DNA of 64,000 bases from Aurantiacibacter marinus (GCF_001021555.1 NZ_LDCP01000001.1:248001-312000); one strand, 5' to 3'; positions 49,526 to 59,226 are shown, counted from the stretch's first letter. Program-made: numbers and translations. The notes: generated by a model from the letters alone, not told the origin.

Positions 49526-51709
49526 ATGGCTACTTTGATACTCTCTGCGGCGGGCACGGCAATCGCCGGGCCCATCGGAGGCTCCATTGGTTCGCTGATT
49601 GGCAGCCAAATCGATGCCTCACTGTTCGGCCCGCCCGACCGCGAAGGCCCGCGCCTGTCCGAGTTGAAGGTCACAACCTCAAGCTATGGCGCACCGATAT
49701 CGCGCCATTTTGGAAGGATGCGGGCTGCCGGGACAATCATCTGGGCGACTGATCTCAAGGAAAACAAAGAGAAAACCAGCGGAGGCAAAGGAAGTCCTTC
49801 TACGACAACCTTCAGCTATTCTTCATCCTTCGCCGTAGCTTTGGCCAGCCGCCCTATTGCAAGCCTTGGACGGATTTGGGCCGATGGCAATCTGCTGCGC
49901 GGGGCAGCAGGCGACCTGAAAGTTGGCGGCCAGATGCGTCTCTACACCGGCAGGGGCGATCAGCAGCCCGATCCGCTGATCGCCAGTGCCGAAGGAAACG
50001 AAGCGCCGGGCTTTCGCGGCTTTGCCTATTGTGTGTTTGAAGAACTGCAACTCGCCGATTTCGGCAACCGCATTCCGGCTCTTACTTTTGAAGTAGTGGC
50101 CGACAATGGCGATGTCAGCCTGACCGAGCTCGTGGTGCCGGCGGCGGCCGATGTGACAATCGGCAGAGCGCTACCCGCGCTTGAAGGATATTCTGACGAT
50201 GGAGGCTCTCTGGTCGAAATATTGGCGTCCATTGATCGTCTGTATCCGCTCGCCAGCAATGCCGGAAACGATCGCCTTGTGCTTGGCGATGGCGATCCTT
50301 CTGGCGCACCGATTGCGACCTTACCCGAAGCGATTGTCGACGGGCAGGGAGACAGTTTTGGCGGTGCCAGCGGCAAGGCGCAGCGCACGCGTGCAGATGA
50401 AACAAATATCCCAGCGGGCCTGCGATACTATGATGTCGGACGCGATTTTCAGGCGGGATTGCAGCGGGCGGGAGGACGTGCAAGTCCTGGCCGCAACCGC
50501 ATTATCGAGTTTCCCGGAGCGTTGCAGGCCGCGAACGCCAAGTCGCTTGCAGATAATGCGGCTGCACGCGCCAGATGGTCGCAGGACCGGCTCGCGTATC
50601 GTATCGCCCAGATTGATCCCCTAATTGCTCCGGGCGATGTCGTGGCACTGCCGGGCAAACCAGGCAAGTGGCGCATCGAGGCGTGGGAATGGCGCGAAAA
50701 CGGACTTGAACTGGAATTGATGCGCTTGCCGCAACGCAAGGGCATCCCGAGCCCGACAGCAGCGGGCAGATCGCTTACCCAGCCTGACAATATCGCCACG
50801 CCGACGTTGCTGGAAGCGTTCGAACTGCCGTGGGATGGAGTTGGTGTATCTGATCAGCGGCAGGTTTACGTCGCAGCTTCGTCTTCCTCTTCCGGTTGGA
50901 CAGGGGCGGCGCTGTATGCCGAAAGCGGCGGCAGCCTCTCGCCTATCGGCGTGACAGGAACGCAGCGAAGCGTGATCGGCACCACATTACAGCCTCTGCC
51001 TGCCATGCCTGCTGTGCTAATCGATCGTCACTCCCGTTTGGTCGTCGGACTTGGATCAGTCGATCAGATGTTAGAAAGCCGCAGCATCGAAGATCTTGCG
51101 CAAGGTGCGAACAGGGCACTTGTCGGCCACGAGATCATCCAGTTCGGCGATGCCACGCATCTTGGCGACAGCAATTGGCAGCTATCTACCTTGATCAGAG
51201 GCAGAGGCGGGAGCGAGCACGAGGCGATGCTTGGTTCTCCTGCGGGATCGCGCTTTGTGCTGCTTGATGACGCGCCTCTGGTATTCAACAACGCACAATT
51301 GGGGCAAGCTGCTGCAATTGCGGCGATCGGCATCGCAGATGCAGACCCGGTCACTTCCGAGATTGCCGGAAGCGGCACTGCCTTACGCCCGCTTACGCCC
51401 GTCCATCCCGGCATAGCAAGGCAATCGGACGGCTCGCTCTTGCTGAGTTGGACCCGCCGCTCTCGCGGGGCGTGGACTTGGGCTGGCACCGTCGAGGTGC
51501 CGCTCAATGAACAGACAGAAGCTTATGAAGTGGGCCTCGGCGATGCCGATGCACCGGCCCTTTCGTGGCAAACATCTTCGCCAAGTCTGGCGTTTGACCC
51601 CGCAACCATGAGCCGACTGCAAAGCGCGCACTCAGGAGCCGTAATTTGGGTGCGCCAGATTGGCACTTTCGCTCGCTCCCACCCACTTTTCTTGACGATA
51701 ATTTCCTAA
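49526..51709 (+). CDS. GTA tail tip/baseplate protein without TIM domain, gp15
   Basis: 727 residues. The N-terminus (MATLILSAAGTAIAGPIGG...) and the tail-protein core (SELKVTTSSYGAPISRHFGRMRAAGTIIWATDLKE, FRGFAYCVFEELQLADFGNRIPAL) match the central GTA tail-fibre/'megatron' protein. It is about 570 residues shorter than Rhodobacter gp15 and I see no TIM-barrel insertion; a barrel-like domain is instead on gp12 here. The C-terminal part is beta-rich. Confidence 0.9.
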   Translation: MATLILSAAGTAIAGPIGGSIGSLIGSQIDASLFGPPDREGPRLSELKVTTSSYGAPISRHFGRMRAAGTIIWATDLKENKEKTSGGKGSPSTTTFSYSSSFAVALASRPIASLGRIWADGNLLRGAAGDLKVGGQMRLYTGRGDQQPDPLIASAEGNEAPGFRGFAYCVFEELQLADFGNRIPALTFEVVADNGDVSLTELVVPAAADVTIGRALPALEGYSDDGGSLVEILASIDRLYPLASNAGNDRLVLGDGDPSGAPIATLPEAIVDGQGDSFGGASGKAQRTRADETNIPAGLRYYDVGRDFQAGLQRAGGRASPGRNRIIEFPGALQAANAKSLADNAAARARWSQDRLAYRIAQIDPLIAPGDVVALPGKPGKWRIEAWEWRENGLELELMRLPQRKGIPSPTAAGRSLTQPDNIATPTLLEAFELPWDGVGVSDQRQVYVAASSSSSGWTGAALYAESGGSLSPIGVTGTQRSVIGTTLQPLPAMPAVLIDRHSRLVVGLGSVDQMLESRSIEDLAQGANRALVGHEIIQFGDATHLGDSNWQLSTLIRGRGGSEHEAMLGSPAGSRFVLLDDAPLVFNNAQLGQAAAIAAIGIADADPVTSEIAGSGTALRPLTPVHPGIARQSDGSLLLSWTRRSRGAWTWAGTVEVPLNEQTEAYEVGLGDADAPALSWQTSSPSLAFDPATMSRLQSAHSGAVIWVRQIGTFARSHPLFLTIIS

Positions 51710-51717
51710 GGAACGCC

Positions 51718-52176
51718 ATGACAGATCCGATCAGTTTCACTTCCGCTACACCGCGTTTTGGCCTGCCCAACCTTTTCGTGGCGCAGGCGCAGAAGGAGTT
51801 CACCGTGAACGAGGCGCTCGCGCGGCTCGATGGTCTGCTGCATCCAGCCATCGTAGCTGAAGCCGATGTTCCTCCCGCAGCGCCAGATGAAGGGCAGGCC
51901 TGGCTTGTAGGCGCGCAGCCCATAGGCGACTGGGCCGATCATCCTGGCGCGATCGCTTTATGGCAGGCGCAAAATTGGCTCTTTGTCGAACCGACCCCCG
52001 GAATGTCGGTCTATGACCTGGCCGCGGCTTGCGTAGCCCGGTACGATGGCATCTGGCAGAGAGCCGCCACGATTGCGGAACCTGCTGGCGGTCCAATCGA
52101 AGACATCCAAGCGCGCACAGCCATCAACCAACTTATCACAGCATTGGTGGGCGCGGGCATTCTGCCTGCCGTTTGA
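51718..52176 (+). CDS. DUF2793 GTA-associated protein
   Basis: 152 residues. DUF2793 pattern: FGLPNLFVAQAQKEFTVNEALARLDGLLHP, DEGQAWLVG, IALWQAQNWLFVEPTPGM. Frequently the last gene of sphingomonad GTA operons and of some prophages, where it is thought to be a tail-fibre part. AAGGA precedes the ATG; it starts 8 nt after gp15. Confidence 0.9.
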   Translation: MTDPISFTSATPRFGLPNLFVAQAQKEFTVNEALARLDGLLHPAIVAEADVPPAAPDEGQAWLVGAQPIGDWADHPGAIALWQAQNWLFVEPTPGMSVYDLAAACVARYDGIWQRAATIAEPAGGPIEDIQARTAINQLITALVGAGILPAV

Positions 52177-52233
52177 GGGACCTTTTCGCGTTTTGTGCGG
52201 TTAAACTGCATGAATAGAAGAAGGATTGCCCTC

Positions 52234-52767
52234 ATGCCCCATCGTTTGATCGCCGCTGCTGCTCCGATTGCCCTGTTGGCATTGGCTGGTTGCCAGACCG
52301 CCTATGAAAGCGCCGCCACGCCAATTGGATCTGCCGCAATCCTCGATCGTCAAGGAACGCAGGTCGGCGTGGCGCGCATGTACTCCCTAGGCGGCGAAAT
52401 AACCCTTAACGCCAGCTTTAGCGGGCTTCCTGAAGGCACCAAGGCTGTGCATCTGCACACTTCGGGCGATTGCAGCGCTAGCGATTTCACCTCTGCCGGA
52501 GGGCATCTCAACCCCGGCGGCAACCAACACGGGACGCGCAACCCGCAAGGCGCACATTTGGGCGATCTGCCCAACGTCTCAATTGCGCCTGACGGATCAG
52601 GTACAATGAGCGCGATCTTGCGCGGCACGCTGAACTCCGTCGGAAGTGATATTTTCGACTCTGACGGCACCGCAATCGTGGTGCACGAAAGTGAGGACGA
52701 TTATCGCACTGACCCAACCGGCGCTGCCGGGGGCCGGATTGCCTGCGGCGTCTTTGCGCAGAACTGA
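52234..52767 (+). CDS. sodC: Lipoprotein Cu/Zn superoxide dismutase
   Basis: 177 residues. Lipobox LALAGC predicts a periplasm-facing lipoprotein. Metal ligands are in place: HLHTSGDC (two Cu His), GGHLNPGGNQHG (bridging and Zn His), GAHLGDLPN (Zn His and Asp) and IVVHESEDDY (Cu His). It removes periplasmic superoxide. The ATG at 52234 was chosen for its AAGGA at 9 nt. It follows the GTA operon by 57 nt but is probably unrelated to it. Confidence 0.94.
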   Translation: MPHRLIAAAAPIALLALAGCQTAYESAATPIGSAAILDRQGTQVGVARMYSLGGEITLNASFSGLPEGTKAVHLHTSGDCSASDFTSAGGHLNPGGNQHGTRNPQGAHLGDLPNVSIAPDGSGTMSAILRGTLNSVGSDIFDSDGTAIVVHESEDDYRTDPTGAAGGRIACGVFAQN

Positions 52768-52770
52768 CGT

Positions 52771-53466
52771 TCAATCATCAGTATCGGCCGCATAAGGCGT
52801 GGAATCTGCAACACGCGCCTCGGCAAAACCTTTGCGCCGAAGGCGGCAGCTATCGCACAGGCCGCATGCGATCCCTTGCGGACTGGGATCGTAGCAGGAC
52901 CAACTCCACGCAGGATCAAGCGAGAGCCTGATGCATTCCCGCGCGATATCACCCTTGGTCATGTGCTGTAACGGGGCATGGATCTGGAACGGAACGCCTT
53001 CTACCCCCTGCTTCGTCCCCAGGCGTGCGGTTTCGGCGAAGCTGGCAATGAATTCTGGCCGGCAATCAGGATAACCTGAGTAATCCAGTGCGTTAACCCC
53101 GATAAACAGATCACTGGAACCCGAACTTTCCGCAAATGCTGTCGTCAGCGCCAGAAACAACAAGTTTCGAGCGGGAACGTAAGTGACGGGGATATCATCT
53201 GCCACGCCGGTCTTGGGTACGTCGATGTCGGCCGTAAGCGCAGAGCCACCGAATTCGCGCAGATCAAGCGGCAGTGTGACATGGCGTTCGACGCCCAGCT
53301 TCTTTGCAATGCTGGAAGCAGACTTGAGCTCACGCACATGGCGCTGACCGTAATCGATCGTGAGGGCATGCAACCTGAACCCGCTTTCACGCGCGATGGC
53401 CGCGGTCACCATGGAATCGAGTCCGCCCGAAAGCAGAACAGTCGCTATTTTTCCTGATTCTGACAT
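52771..53466 (-). CDS. queC: 7-cyano-7-deazaguanine synthase QueC
   Basis: 231 residues. Converts CDG to preQ0 in queuosine synthesis. PP-loop (VLLSGGLDSMV), DYGQRHVRE, NLLFLALTTAFAES, and the zinc-binding CYDP ... GIACGLCDSCRLR tail are all present. Provides the Q base on which GluQ (21.3 kb) acts. Convergent with sodC. Confidence 0.97.
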   Translation of the reverse strand: MSESGKIATVLLSGGLDSMVTAAIARESGFRLHALTIDYGQRHVRELKSASSIAKKLGVERHVTLPLDLREFGGSALTADIDVPKTGVADDIPVTYVPARNLLFLALTTAFAESSGSSDLFIGVNALDYSGYPDCRPEFIASFAETARLGTKQGVEGVPFQIHAPLQHMTKGDIARECIRLSLDPAWSWSCYDPSPQGIACGLCDSCRLRRKGFAEARVADSTPYAADTDD

Positions 53467-53516
53467 GGCGCTTCGCTAGTCGCGTCGCTCGCCAGCGGCA
53501 AGTGCGCGCTTGGGCG

Positions 53517-53918
53517 TCAGCAATTCCCGACGCGCCGGGCCTCGCCTTCGAGCGAGAACGGCGAGCCGCCCTGAATGCCCTGACTGCGGACTTGAATAAG
53601 CGAATTGCTCTCTTTTCGGATAGTCGTGCGGCCATATCCATTGCCGCGGCAAGTATATTGCACGGTCACCTGGGTGGGGCCGTCCTGAACAACAAATTGT
53701 TCGCAACCCGGTTGCCGGTGGCGCAATTGGATAAACTCGCGGCCCGTGCGCACACAAATGCGCTGGCTGGCATCGCCGCCCCGCATCTCCAGCGCCCAGC
53801 TCCCGCGAGCGAGGCTATCCAGCATAGTTAGTTCGGCGTTTTGTGCATTCGCAGGCAGGACTGCAAACGCAGCCGCCAAGGCGCCTCCGGCAATCTTTGC
53901 TGCAGTTGCTACACGCAT
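53517..53918 (-). CDS. Secreted hypothetical protein (DUF3617-like)
   Basis: 133 residues with a Sec signal peptide (ending ANA) and a mature part with four cysteines (RICVRTG, PGCEQF, QYTCRG, final C). The pattern ARGSWALEMRGG ... CVRTGREFIQLRH is reminiscent of DUF3617 periplasmic proteins, not certain. The ATG at 53918 has AAGGA at ideal spacing; one three codons upstream is also open. Confidence 0.72.
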   Translation of the reverse strand: MRVATAAKIAGGALAAAFAVLPANAQNAELTMLDSLARGSWALEMRGGDASQRICVRTGREFIQLRHRQPGCEQFVVQDGPTQVTVQYTCRGNGYGRTTIRKESNSLIQVRSQGIQGGSPFSLEGEARRVGNC

Positions 53919-54029
53919 CGAACTCATCCTTATCTTGTACGTTTTCGCTTTTAACACATCACACATGAACGGCGAGTTGACCTTTTTCTACGATGAGCCG
54001 TTAAATGTCGACAGTGCCGAAACTGGCAA

Positions 54030-54926
54030 TCAGTCCTGAATTTCGAACTGTTTCGAACAAAACGCACAATCGACGACAATTATCCCGTCGCCATTTTCCA
54101 TGTCTCGCCGGTCAGCTTTGGGAAACCGCGCCAAAACCTCTTCAAAGTGCTCGACAGTGCAGCGGCACCCCTTGCCGATCTTCGCACCTGGCGAAACCCG
54201 CACTTCGCGTTCTTCATGATACAGACGCCAGACCAAATCTTCCAGTGACAGATTGCGATCTGCCAACTCCTCGTGTCGCAAGCTGTCAGCCATGATGGAA
54301 ACATGTTCCCACTCTGGATGATCGAGCTGGGCATGCAATCGTTCGCGCCCTTCTTCGCCGTCTGGCAAGTGCTGGACCAGAAGGCCCGAAGCCAGCACAG
54401 CATCCGGTCCTGCTCTTATAGCCGTCCTGATCCGTGTCGGCACCTGCTCGCTCTGAGCGAAGTAGCTTTCGACAGCAGCAGACAGAGATTCGCCTTCCAG
54501 CGGCACAATCCCCTGATACCGTTTGCCCGTACTAGCAATATCGAAGGTGATGGCCAGGTGGCCCTTGCCGAACAACGTAGCGAGCGAGGCGCTGGCGCCG
54601 TGCGCATTATCGCTTTCAGCATCGTGCTCGACATAACCGCGCAACTCCCCATTGCGGTAGTCGCACACCAGCAGATTGGCGAGGCCGCCTTCGCTTTGTG
54701 CCTGCAAGGTAAGCTGGTCACCCTCTTCTTTCAGCAATCCGCCCATCAGTACGGTCAGCACCAATGCCTCTGACAAGCAGTGTGTGAGAGCAGTCGGGTA
54801 ATCGTGCGCACCGAGGATTTCTTCAAGCACTGGGCCCAAACGAACAACTCTCCCACGACAATCGCGCTCGGGAATTGTGAAGGACAGCAGTTGGTCGGTG
54901 AAAGTCTGGCTAAGTGTGGTGCTCAT
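54030..54926 (-). CDS. hslO: Hsp33 redox-regulated chaperone
   Basis: 298 residues. Holdase activated by oxidation and unfolding. Hsp33 core (about 1-230, including the GKRYQGIVPLEGESLSAAVESYF stretch) and the C-terminal zinc switch with CRC and CAFC motifs (KGCRCTVEHF, VDCAFCSKQF). The ATG giving MSTTLSQTF was chosen. It lies downstream of argF on the same strand, overlapping none after the chosen start. Confidence 0.95.
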   Translation of the reverse strand: MSTTLSQTFTDQLLSFTIPERDCRGRVVRLGPVLEEILGAHDYPTALTHCLSEALVLTVLMGGLLKEEGDQLTLQAQSEGGLANLLVCDYRNGELRGYVEHDAESDNAHGASASLATLFGKGHLAITFDIASTGKRYQGIVPLEGESLSAAVESYFAQSEQVPTRIRTAIRAGPDAVLASGLLVQHLPDGEEGRERLHAQLDHPEWEHVSIMADSLRHEELADRNLSLEDLVWRLYHEEREVRVSPGAKIGKGCRCTVEHFEEVLARFPKADRRDMENGDGIIVVDCAFCSKQFEIQD

Positions 54927-54967
54927 GTCCGTGAATATGGGAAGCGCGCGCCGCTTTGAAAGGCGTG

Positions 54968-55903
54968 TCAGTCCAGCTTGCCGAAACACCAGAGCAAAAT
55001 GGACTTCTGCGCGTGTATGCGGTTCTCCGCTTCATCGAAGACAACAGATTGTGCGCCTTCGAACACCTCTTGGCTCACTTCATCGCCCACGTGCGCAGGC
55101 AGACAGTGAAGAAAGATCGCATCAGGCCTGGCCTGCGCCATAAGTGCGGCGTCTACGCGGTACGGTTGCATGGCAGACAGTTTTTCAGAAGTGTCGGCCT
55201 GACCCATGGAGACCCAGGTGTCGGTCACGATCACATCGGCACCAACAGCAGCGGCGCGCGCATCCTGCGTCAGAGCTACTGTGCAGCCCGCCTCCCGCGC
55301 CATGATGACAAATTCATCCTCCGGCTCAAAACCGGCAGGCGTCGCCACGCGCACGTTGAACTTCATCAGCGCAGCTGCTTCCAGAATGGAATGCAGCACG
55401 TTGTTGCCATCTCCGAACCAGGCCACTTCCAGACCCGGCAGAGCTTTGCGATGTTCGATCACAGTCAGCAGATCTGCAACGATCTGGCACGGGTGGGATC
55501 GATCCGTCAGCCCGTTGATCACCGGTACGGTGGCAAATCGCGCCATCTCCTCAATCTTGGCGTGATCATCCGTCCTCACCATGATCGCATCGGCCATCCG
55601 GCTGAGCACCCGCGCCGTATCGGCAATCGATTCGCCCCGGCCCAGCTGCGATGTGCTCGCATCGAGAATGAGCGCACTTCCACCAAGTTGCCGCATGGCC
55701 ATGTCGAAGCTGACGCGGGTGCGGGTGGAATTCTTTTCAAATACCATCGCCAGAACGCGGCCCGCCAACGGAGCGTCCGCATCGGCCTGACCCTTTGGCC
55801 AGCCTGTGCGCACGGCCTTGCGGTCGATGGCATTGGACAGCATTGCGGCAAGGGTATTGCCACCAGCATCGGACAGGTCGAGGAAGTGACGCGCGCCTGT
55901 CAT
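54968..55903 (-). CDS. argF: Ornithine carbamoyltransferase
   Basis: 311 residues. Makes citrulline from ornithine and carbamoyl phosphate. Signature motifs: STRTR ([12 protein letters not shown]), HPCQ ([10 protein letters not shown]), and HCLPA ([12 protein letters not shown]). Its ATG overlaps the argD stop (ATGA); argD-argF is one operon. Confidence 0.97.
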   Translation of the reverse strand: MTGARHFLDLSDAGGNTLAAMLSNAIDRKAVRTGWPKGQADADAPLAGRVLAMVFEKNSTRTRVSFDMAMRQLGGSALILDASTSQLGRGESIADTARVLSRMADAIMVRTDDHAKIEEMARFATVPVINGLTDRSHPCQIVADLLTVIEHRKALPGLEVAWFGDGNNVLHSILEAAALMKFNVRVATPAGFEPEDEFVIMAREAGCTVALTQDARAAAVGADVIVTDTWVSMGQADTSEKLSAMQPYRVDAALMAQARPDAIFLHCLPAHVGDEVSQEVFEGAQSVVFDEAENRIHAQKSILLWCFGKLD

Positions 55904-57090
55904 GCAGCAGCTTCAGCGTGGTAGCTCGCGGTTCCAGCAGAAAGCTTGTCGAAGAACTCGTCCATTTCCGCGTCACCGATGACCAGCGGTGGAAGCAGGC
56001 GCAGCGTCGAATCGCCAGCCGCAACGGTCAGCAGTTGATGGTAATCACGCAGATGCACCATGAACGGGCGAGGTTCACCCTTCATCTTCAGACCGAGCAT
56101 AAGGCCCATTCCGCGCACTTCTTCGAACAGATCGGGATAATTACCGATGAACTGTTCCAACCGGCCGCGTAGGCGATCCCCCTTTTCGCGTACCTCGGCA
56201 AGAAACTCGTCATTCGCGACCGCATCCATCACGGCCATTCCGGCAGCCATGCCCAGCGGGTTCCCGCCATAGGTGGAGCCGTGTGTGCCGAACACCATGC
56301 CGCGTGCGGCCTTTTCGGTGGCAAGGCAGGCCCCGATCGGAAAGCCGCCGCCAATGCCCTTGGCGCTCGCCATGATGTCCGGCTCGATCCCGTATTGCTC
56401 GTAGGCATACAGCGTGCCGGTGCGCGCAACACCGCATTGCACTTCGTCCAGAGCCAGCATCAGATCGTGCTCATCAGCGAGATCGCGCAGGCCCTTCATG
56501 AATTCCTGGGATGCGGGACGGATGCCGCCTTCGCCCTGAACCGGCTCAACCAGAAATCCCGCAGTGTGCGGACCGATGGCGGCCTTTGCGCCTTCGAGAT
56601 CATCGAAATCGACATAGCGGAAGCCGGGCAACAGCGGGCTGAACCCCTTGTGCATCTTATCCTGATTCGACGCACTGATCGTGGCCATCGTGCGGCCATG
56701 GAAAGCGTTCTTGAAAGTGATGATTTCGAACTTTTCTTCGTTCCCGTCATGCTGGTGATAGGCGCGGATCGCCTTGATCGCGCATTCCACCGCTTCGGCG
56801 CCCGAATTGGTAAAGAACACGGTATCGGCGAAAGTCTTGTCGACCAGACGCTGCGCCAGCGCTTCACCCTGGGGGCTGCCGTACATGTTGGACACATGCA
56901 TCAATGTGGCGGCTTGCTGCTGGATCGCGCTGATCAGTCCTTCGTGACTATGACCAAGCAAGTTGACCGCAATGCCCGATGCAAAGTCGAGATAGCGTGT
57001 GCCGTCCTCGTCGATCAGGTGGCAGTGTTCACCGCGCACCGGCCGTACGCCGCACCGGGGGTAGACGGGCATCAACGGGGTAATCGACAT
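55900..57090 (-). CDS. argD: Acetylornithine aminotransferase
   Basis: 396 residues. PLP transaminase of arginine synthesis (may also serve succinyl-DAP transamination). Seen: [26 protein letters not shown], substrate region [23 protein letters not shown] and catalytic Lys in [12 protein letters not shown]. First gene of argD-argF-hslO on the minus strand. Confidence 0.97.
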   Translation of the reverse strand: MSITPLMPVYPRCGVRPVRGEHCHLIDEDGTRYLDFASGIAVNLLGHSHEGLISAIQQQAATLMHVSNMYGSPQGEALAQRLVDKTFADTVFFTNSGAEAVECAIKAIRAYHQHDGNEEKFEIITFKNAFHGRTMATISASNQDKMHKGFSPLLPGFRYVDFDDLEGAKAAIGPHTAGFLVEPVQGEGGIRPASQEFMKGLRDLADEHDLMLALDEVQCGVARTGTLYAYEQYGIEPDIMASAKGIGGGFPIGACLATEKAARGMVFGTHGSTYGGNPLGMAAGMAVMDAVANDEFLAEVREKGDRLRGRLEQFIGNYPDLFEEVRGMGLMLGLKMKGEPRPFMVHLRDYHQLLTVAAGDSTLRLLPPLVIGDAEMDEFFDKLSAGTASYHAEAAA

Positions 57091-57177
57091 CGCAGGTTTC
57101 CTTCAAACGAAACAAAGAGAAAGGGCGGCCAGCCCTGTTGGACCGACCGCCTGCGAACTCTCTTTATGAGGGAGCGG

Positions 57178-57235
57178 GCGGCCGGTCAAACGAACGGCCG
57201 CCGCGTAGTTCCCGAAAGCAGGCCTGATCAGGCCT
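57178..57235 (-). terminator. Hairpin and palindrome at the 3' end of the cold-shock gene
   Basis: A perfect 16-bp palindrome 57220-57235 (AGGCCTGATCAGGCCT) spans the stop codon of the cold-shock gene. Downstream, 57177-57184 (GGCGGCCG) pairs with 57195-57202, loop of ten. The second stem could end transcription before argD; no strong T-tract follows. Confidence 0.5.
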
Positions 57236-58022
57236 GGACGGGGACCAGATTGACAGCCGAATGCTTGCCTCGTCGGTCCATTTCGAGATCGAATTCGAAC
57301 CGGTCGCCTTCCTGGATGCCCTGCAGGCCTGAACGTTCCACCGCGCTGATGTGGACAAAGGCATCTTCCTTGCCATCGTCACGCGTGATGAAGCCGAAGC
57401 CTTTCATGGCGTTGAAGAATTTGACTGTGCCAACAGCTTTTTCGCCCGTCAGCTCTCGCTGAGGAGCGGCGGCTGCCTTCACTTCGATAACATCGCCAAC
57501 GACCTGAAGATCTGCTGCCGACACTTTACCGCCGCGATCGACAAGATTGAACTGCAGTTCTTGTCCCTCGGCGAGGCCTGCGAGACCGGCACGTTCGACC
57601 TGGCTGATGTGAACAAACACATCTTCGCCGCCTTCGTCACGCTGGATGAAGCCGAAGCCCTTTTCCGTGTTGAAGAATTTGACCTTGCCCTGGCCAGTTC
57701 CCACGACCTGCGCGGGCATTCCGCCGCCGCCGCCGGCACCGCCACGAGGGGGGCCGCGATCACCGCCGCCAAATCCGCCGCCGCCGCCGCCGCTGCGCTG
57801 GCCGCCGTAGCCGCCACCACCGCCGCCGCCGCGATTTCCGCCGCCGAAGCGGTCTCCACCGCCGCCGCCGCCGAATCGGTCGTTACCGCCATCACGCCAG
57901 CCGCCGCCGCCGCCATCCATTGGCGGCGGGGCTGCGCCGTCCATGAACGGGTCAAAGCCGTCTTCACCGATGTTATCCCGCTTGTCGCGTCCCCGTCCGC
58001 GACGTCCTTTGTCGTAACCCAT
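57228..58022 (-). CDS. Gly/Arg-rich protein with two cold-shock domains
   Basis: 264 residues. A disordered Gly-rich N-terminus (about 35-105, with RGG-like stretches) precedes two cold-shock domains (about 110-175 and 195-262), each with RNP1-like KGFGFI and DVFVHIS / DAFVHIS motifs. Binds single-stranded nucleic acid; a long 5' leader (about 200 nt before the next gene) is typical of csp mRNAs. The Gly-rich tail suggests RNA condensation, by inference. Confidence 0.9.
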   Translation of the reverse strand: MGYDKGRRGRGRDKRDNIGEDGFDPFMDGAAPPPMDGGGGGWRDGGNDRFGGGGGGDRFGGGNRGGGGGGGYGGQRSGGGGGGFGGGDRGPPRGGAGGGGGMPAQVVGTGQGKVKFFNTEKGFGFIQRDEGGEDVFVHISQVERAGLAGLAEGQELQFNLVDRGGKVSAADLQVVGDVIEVKAAAAPQRELTGEKAVGTVKFFNAMKGFGFITRDDGKEDAFVHISAVERSGLQGIQEGDRFEFDLEMDRRGKHSAVNLVPVQA

Positions 58023-58282
58023 GAACCTAAAAAACCTTCAATCCCGTCCTTCGACTTTGGCCAGCGATGCGGACGAATTATCCGCCGGCCCAGAGGCAGT
58101 GGATCTACCCACTTCCCTCAGCCATAGGCTTATAGCCGTAAATTTGGGGTGACGCGAACACTTTAAGGTTGCAGGTCTGCCAGTGTAGCGAATCCGCAAC
58201 TTTGCTTGCCCGGCGGCGCACCCGTTTGGCATGGGAAGCTATTGCGGCAGTGTTCGGCGCATTCAATTACGGAGATTGTTAG

Positions 58283-58729
58283 ATGAGCGAGTTTCGCAAA
58301 CTGTCAGAATCCTTCTGGGCCAGCCCCCAGATCAGCGAACAAGATGTTGCCGAGGCGGGCACCCAGGGCTTTGCCATGGTCATCAACAACCGGCCCGATG
58401 GCGAAGATGCGGGCCAGCCCGAAGGCGATGTGATCGCTGCCGCAGCGCGCGCGCAGGGCATGGATTACCGGGCGATCCCGGTTGATCACACAGGTTTCGG
58501 CGACGCGCAGATTGCAGCCATGGCCGCTGCATTGGCGGCGGCGGGCAAGGACGGAAAAGTGCTGGCCTATTGCCGCTCCGGCACACGCTCCACCTTTCTG
58601 TGGGCGCTGGCGCAGGCCACTGCCGGTAATGACCCGGACGAAATCGCCGCTGCTGCCATGGCCGCAGGTTACGATCTGACGCCCATCCGCCAGGCGCTGG
58701 ATATGCTGGCTGCGCGCGCCGACGACTGA
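58283..58729 (+). CDS. DUF442/TIGR01244-type sulfur transferase or phosphatase-like protein
   Basis: 148 residues. Dual-specificity phosphatase-like fold with the P-loop AYCRSGTRSTFLWAL (catalytic Cys about residue 96) and an N-terminal segment (SPQISEQDVAEAGTQGFAMVINNRPDGE) typical of TIGR01244. Family members include beta-lactamase-hydrolase-associated proteins; substrate unknown. Confidence 0.87.
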   Translation: MSEFRKLSESFWASPQISEQDVAEAGTQGFAMVINNRPDGEDAGQPEGDVIAAAARAQGMDYRAIPVDHTGFGDAQIAAMAAALAAAGKDGKVLAYCRSGTRSTFLWALAQATAGNDPDEIAAAAMAAGYDLTPIRQALDMLAARADD

Positions 58730-58737
58730 GCCACATA

Positions 58738-59136
58738 ATGGCCCAAGCGATGGACAGTCAGATGCTGCAATTTGCCGGATCGCTGGCCGCGATTGCGGCC
58801 GTCATTGCACTGGCGCACTTTCTTGGCTTTTCACGCGGAGGCCGAGTCGCAACCGAAACGGAGGCACGGGCCCTGTTCGCGCTCGCTCCCGGAGGGTTCG
58901 AGACTGTCGAACTGTGTCTTGACGAAGAGGGGCGCGGCGCGATTGCACGGGATAGTGCCGGGCGGCTGGCTGTGCTTCTACCACATGGTGGGCAATTTGT
59001 GGCGAGAGTTCTGGAACCGGGCGCGCGGCTGACTGCCGATGGTGACCGCCTGTCGATCGAGGGAAGTGCCTCTGGCAGGAAGCCTGTCACCCTGCATTTG
59101 GGAAACGCGGCCCAAGGCTGGACGAACCAGGCCTGA
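58738..59136 (+). CDS. Hypothetical membrane-anchored protein
   Basis: 132 residues: one N-terminal membrane helix (about 10-31) and a soluble beta-rich domain. Unknown family. Starts 8 nt after the DUF442 gene, so they are probably co-transcribed. Confidence 0.7.
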   Translation: MAQAMDSQMLQFAGSLAAIAAVIALAHFLGFSRGGRVATETEARALFALAPGGFETVELCLDEEGRGAIARDSAGRLAVLLPHGGQFVARVLEPGARLTADGDRLSIEGSASGRKPVTLHLGNAAQGWTNQA

Positions 59137-59226
59137 CGCTCATGGCCCTACACTGGTGGCACTTCACTAACGGCACCACACTGATGGCTATGGGCGGCGC
59201 GCGGCCGTGCTGCTATCCTGCAGACC

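Noticed and set aside
38046-52176. Interpretation of the phage-like cluster as a prophage
   Set aside because: No integrase, att repeats, repressor, replication, holin or endolysin genes; gene order and the short tape measure match GTAs.
57700-57930. Dense GGC/GCC trinucleotide tract resembling a repeat array
   Set aside because: It encodes the Gly-rich tail of the cold-shock protein; no spacer structure, so neither CRISPR nor an intergenic satellite.
57351-58127. 258-codon Ala-rich plus-strand frame opposite the cold-shock gene
   Set aside because: Poly-Ala arises from reading the GGC-repeat Gly codons in antisense; no start signal.
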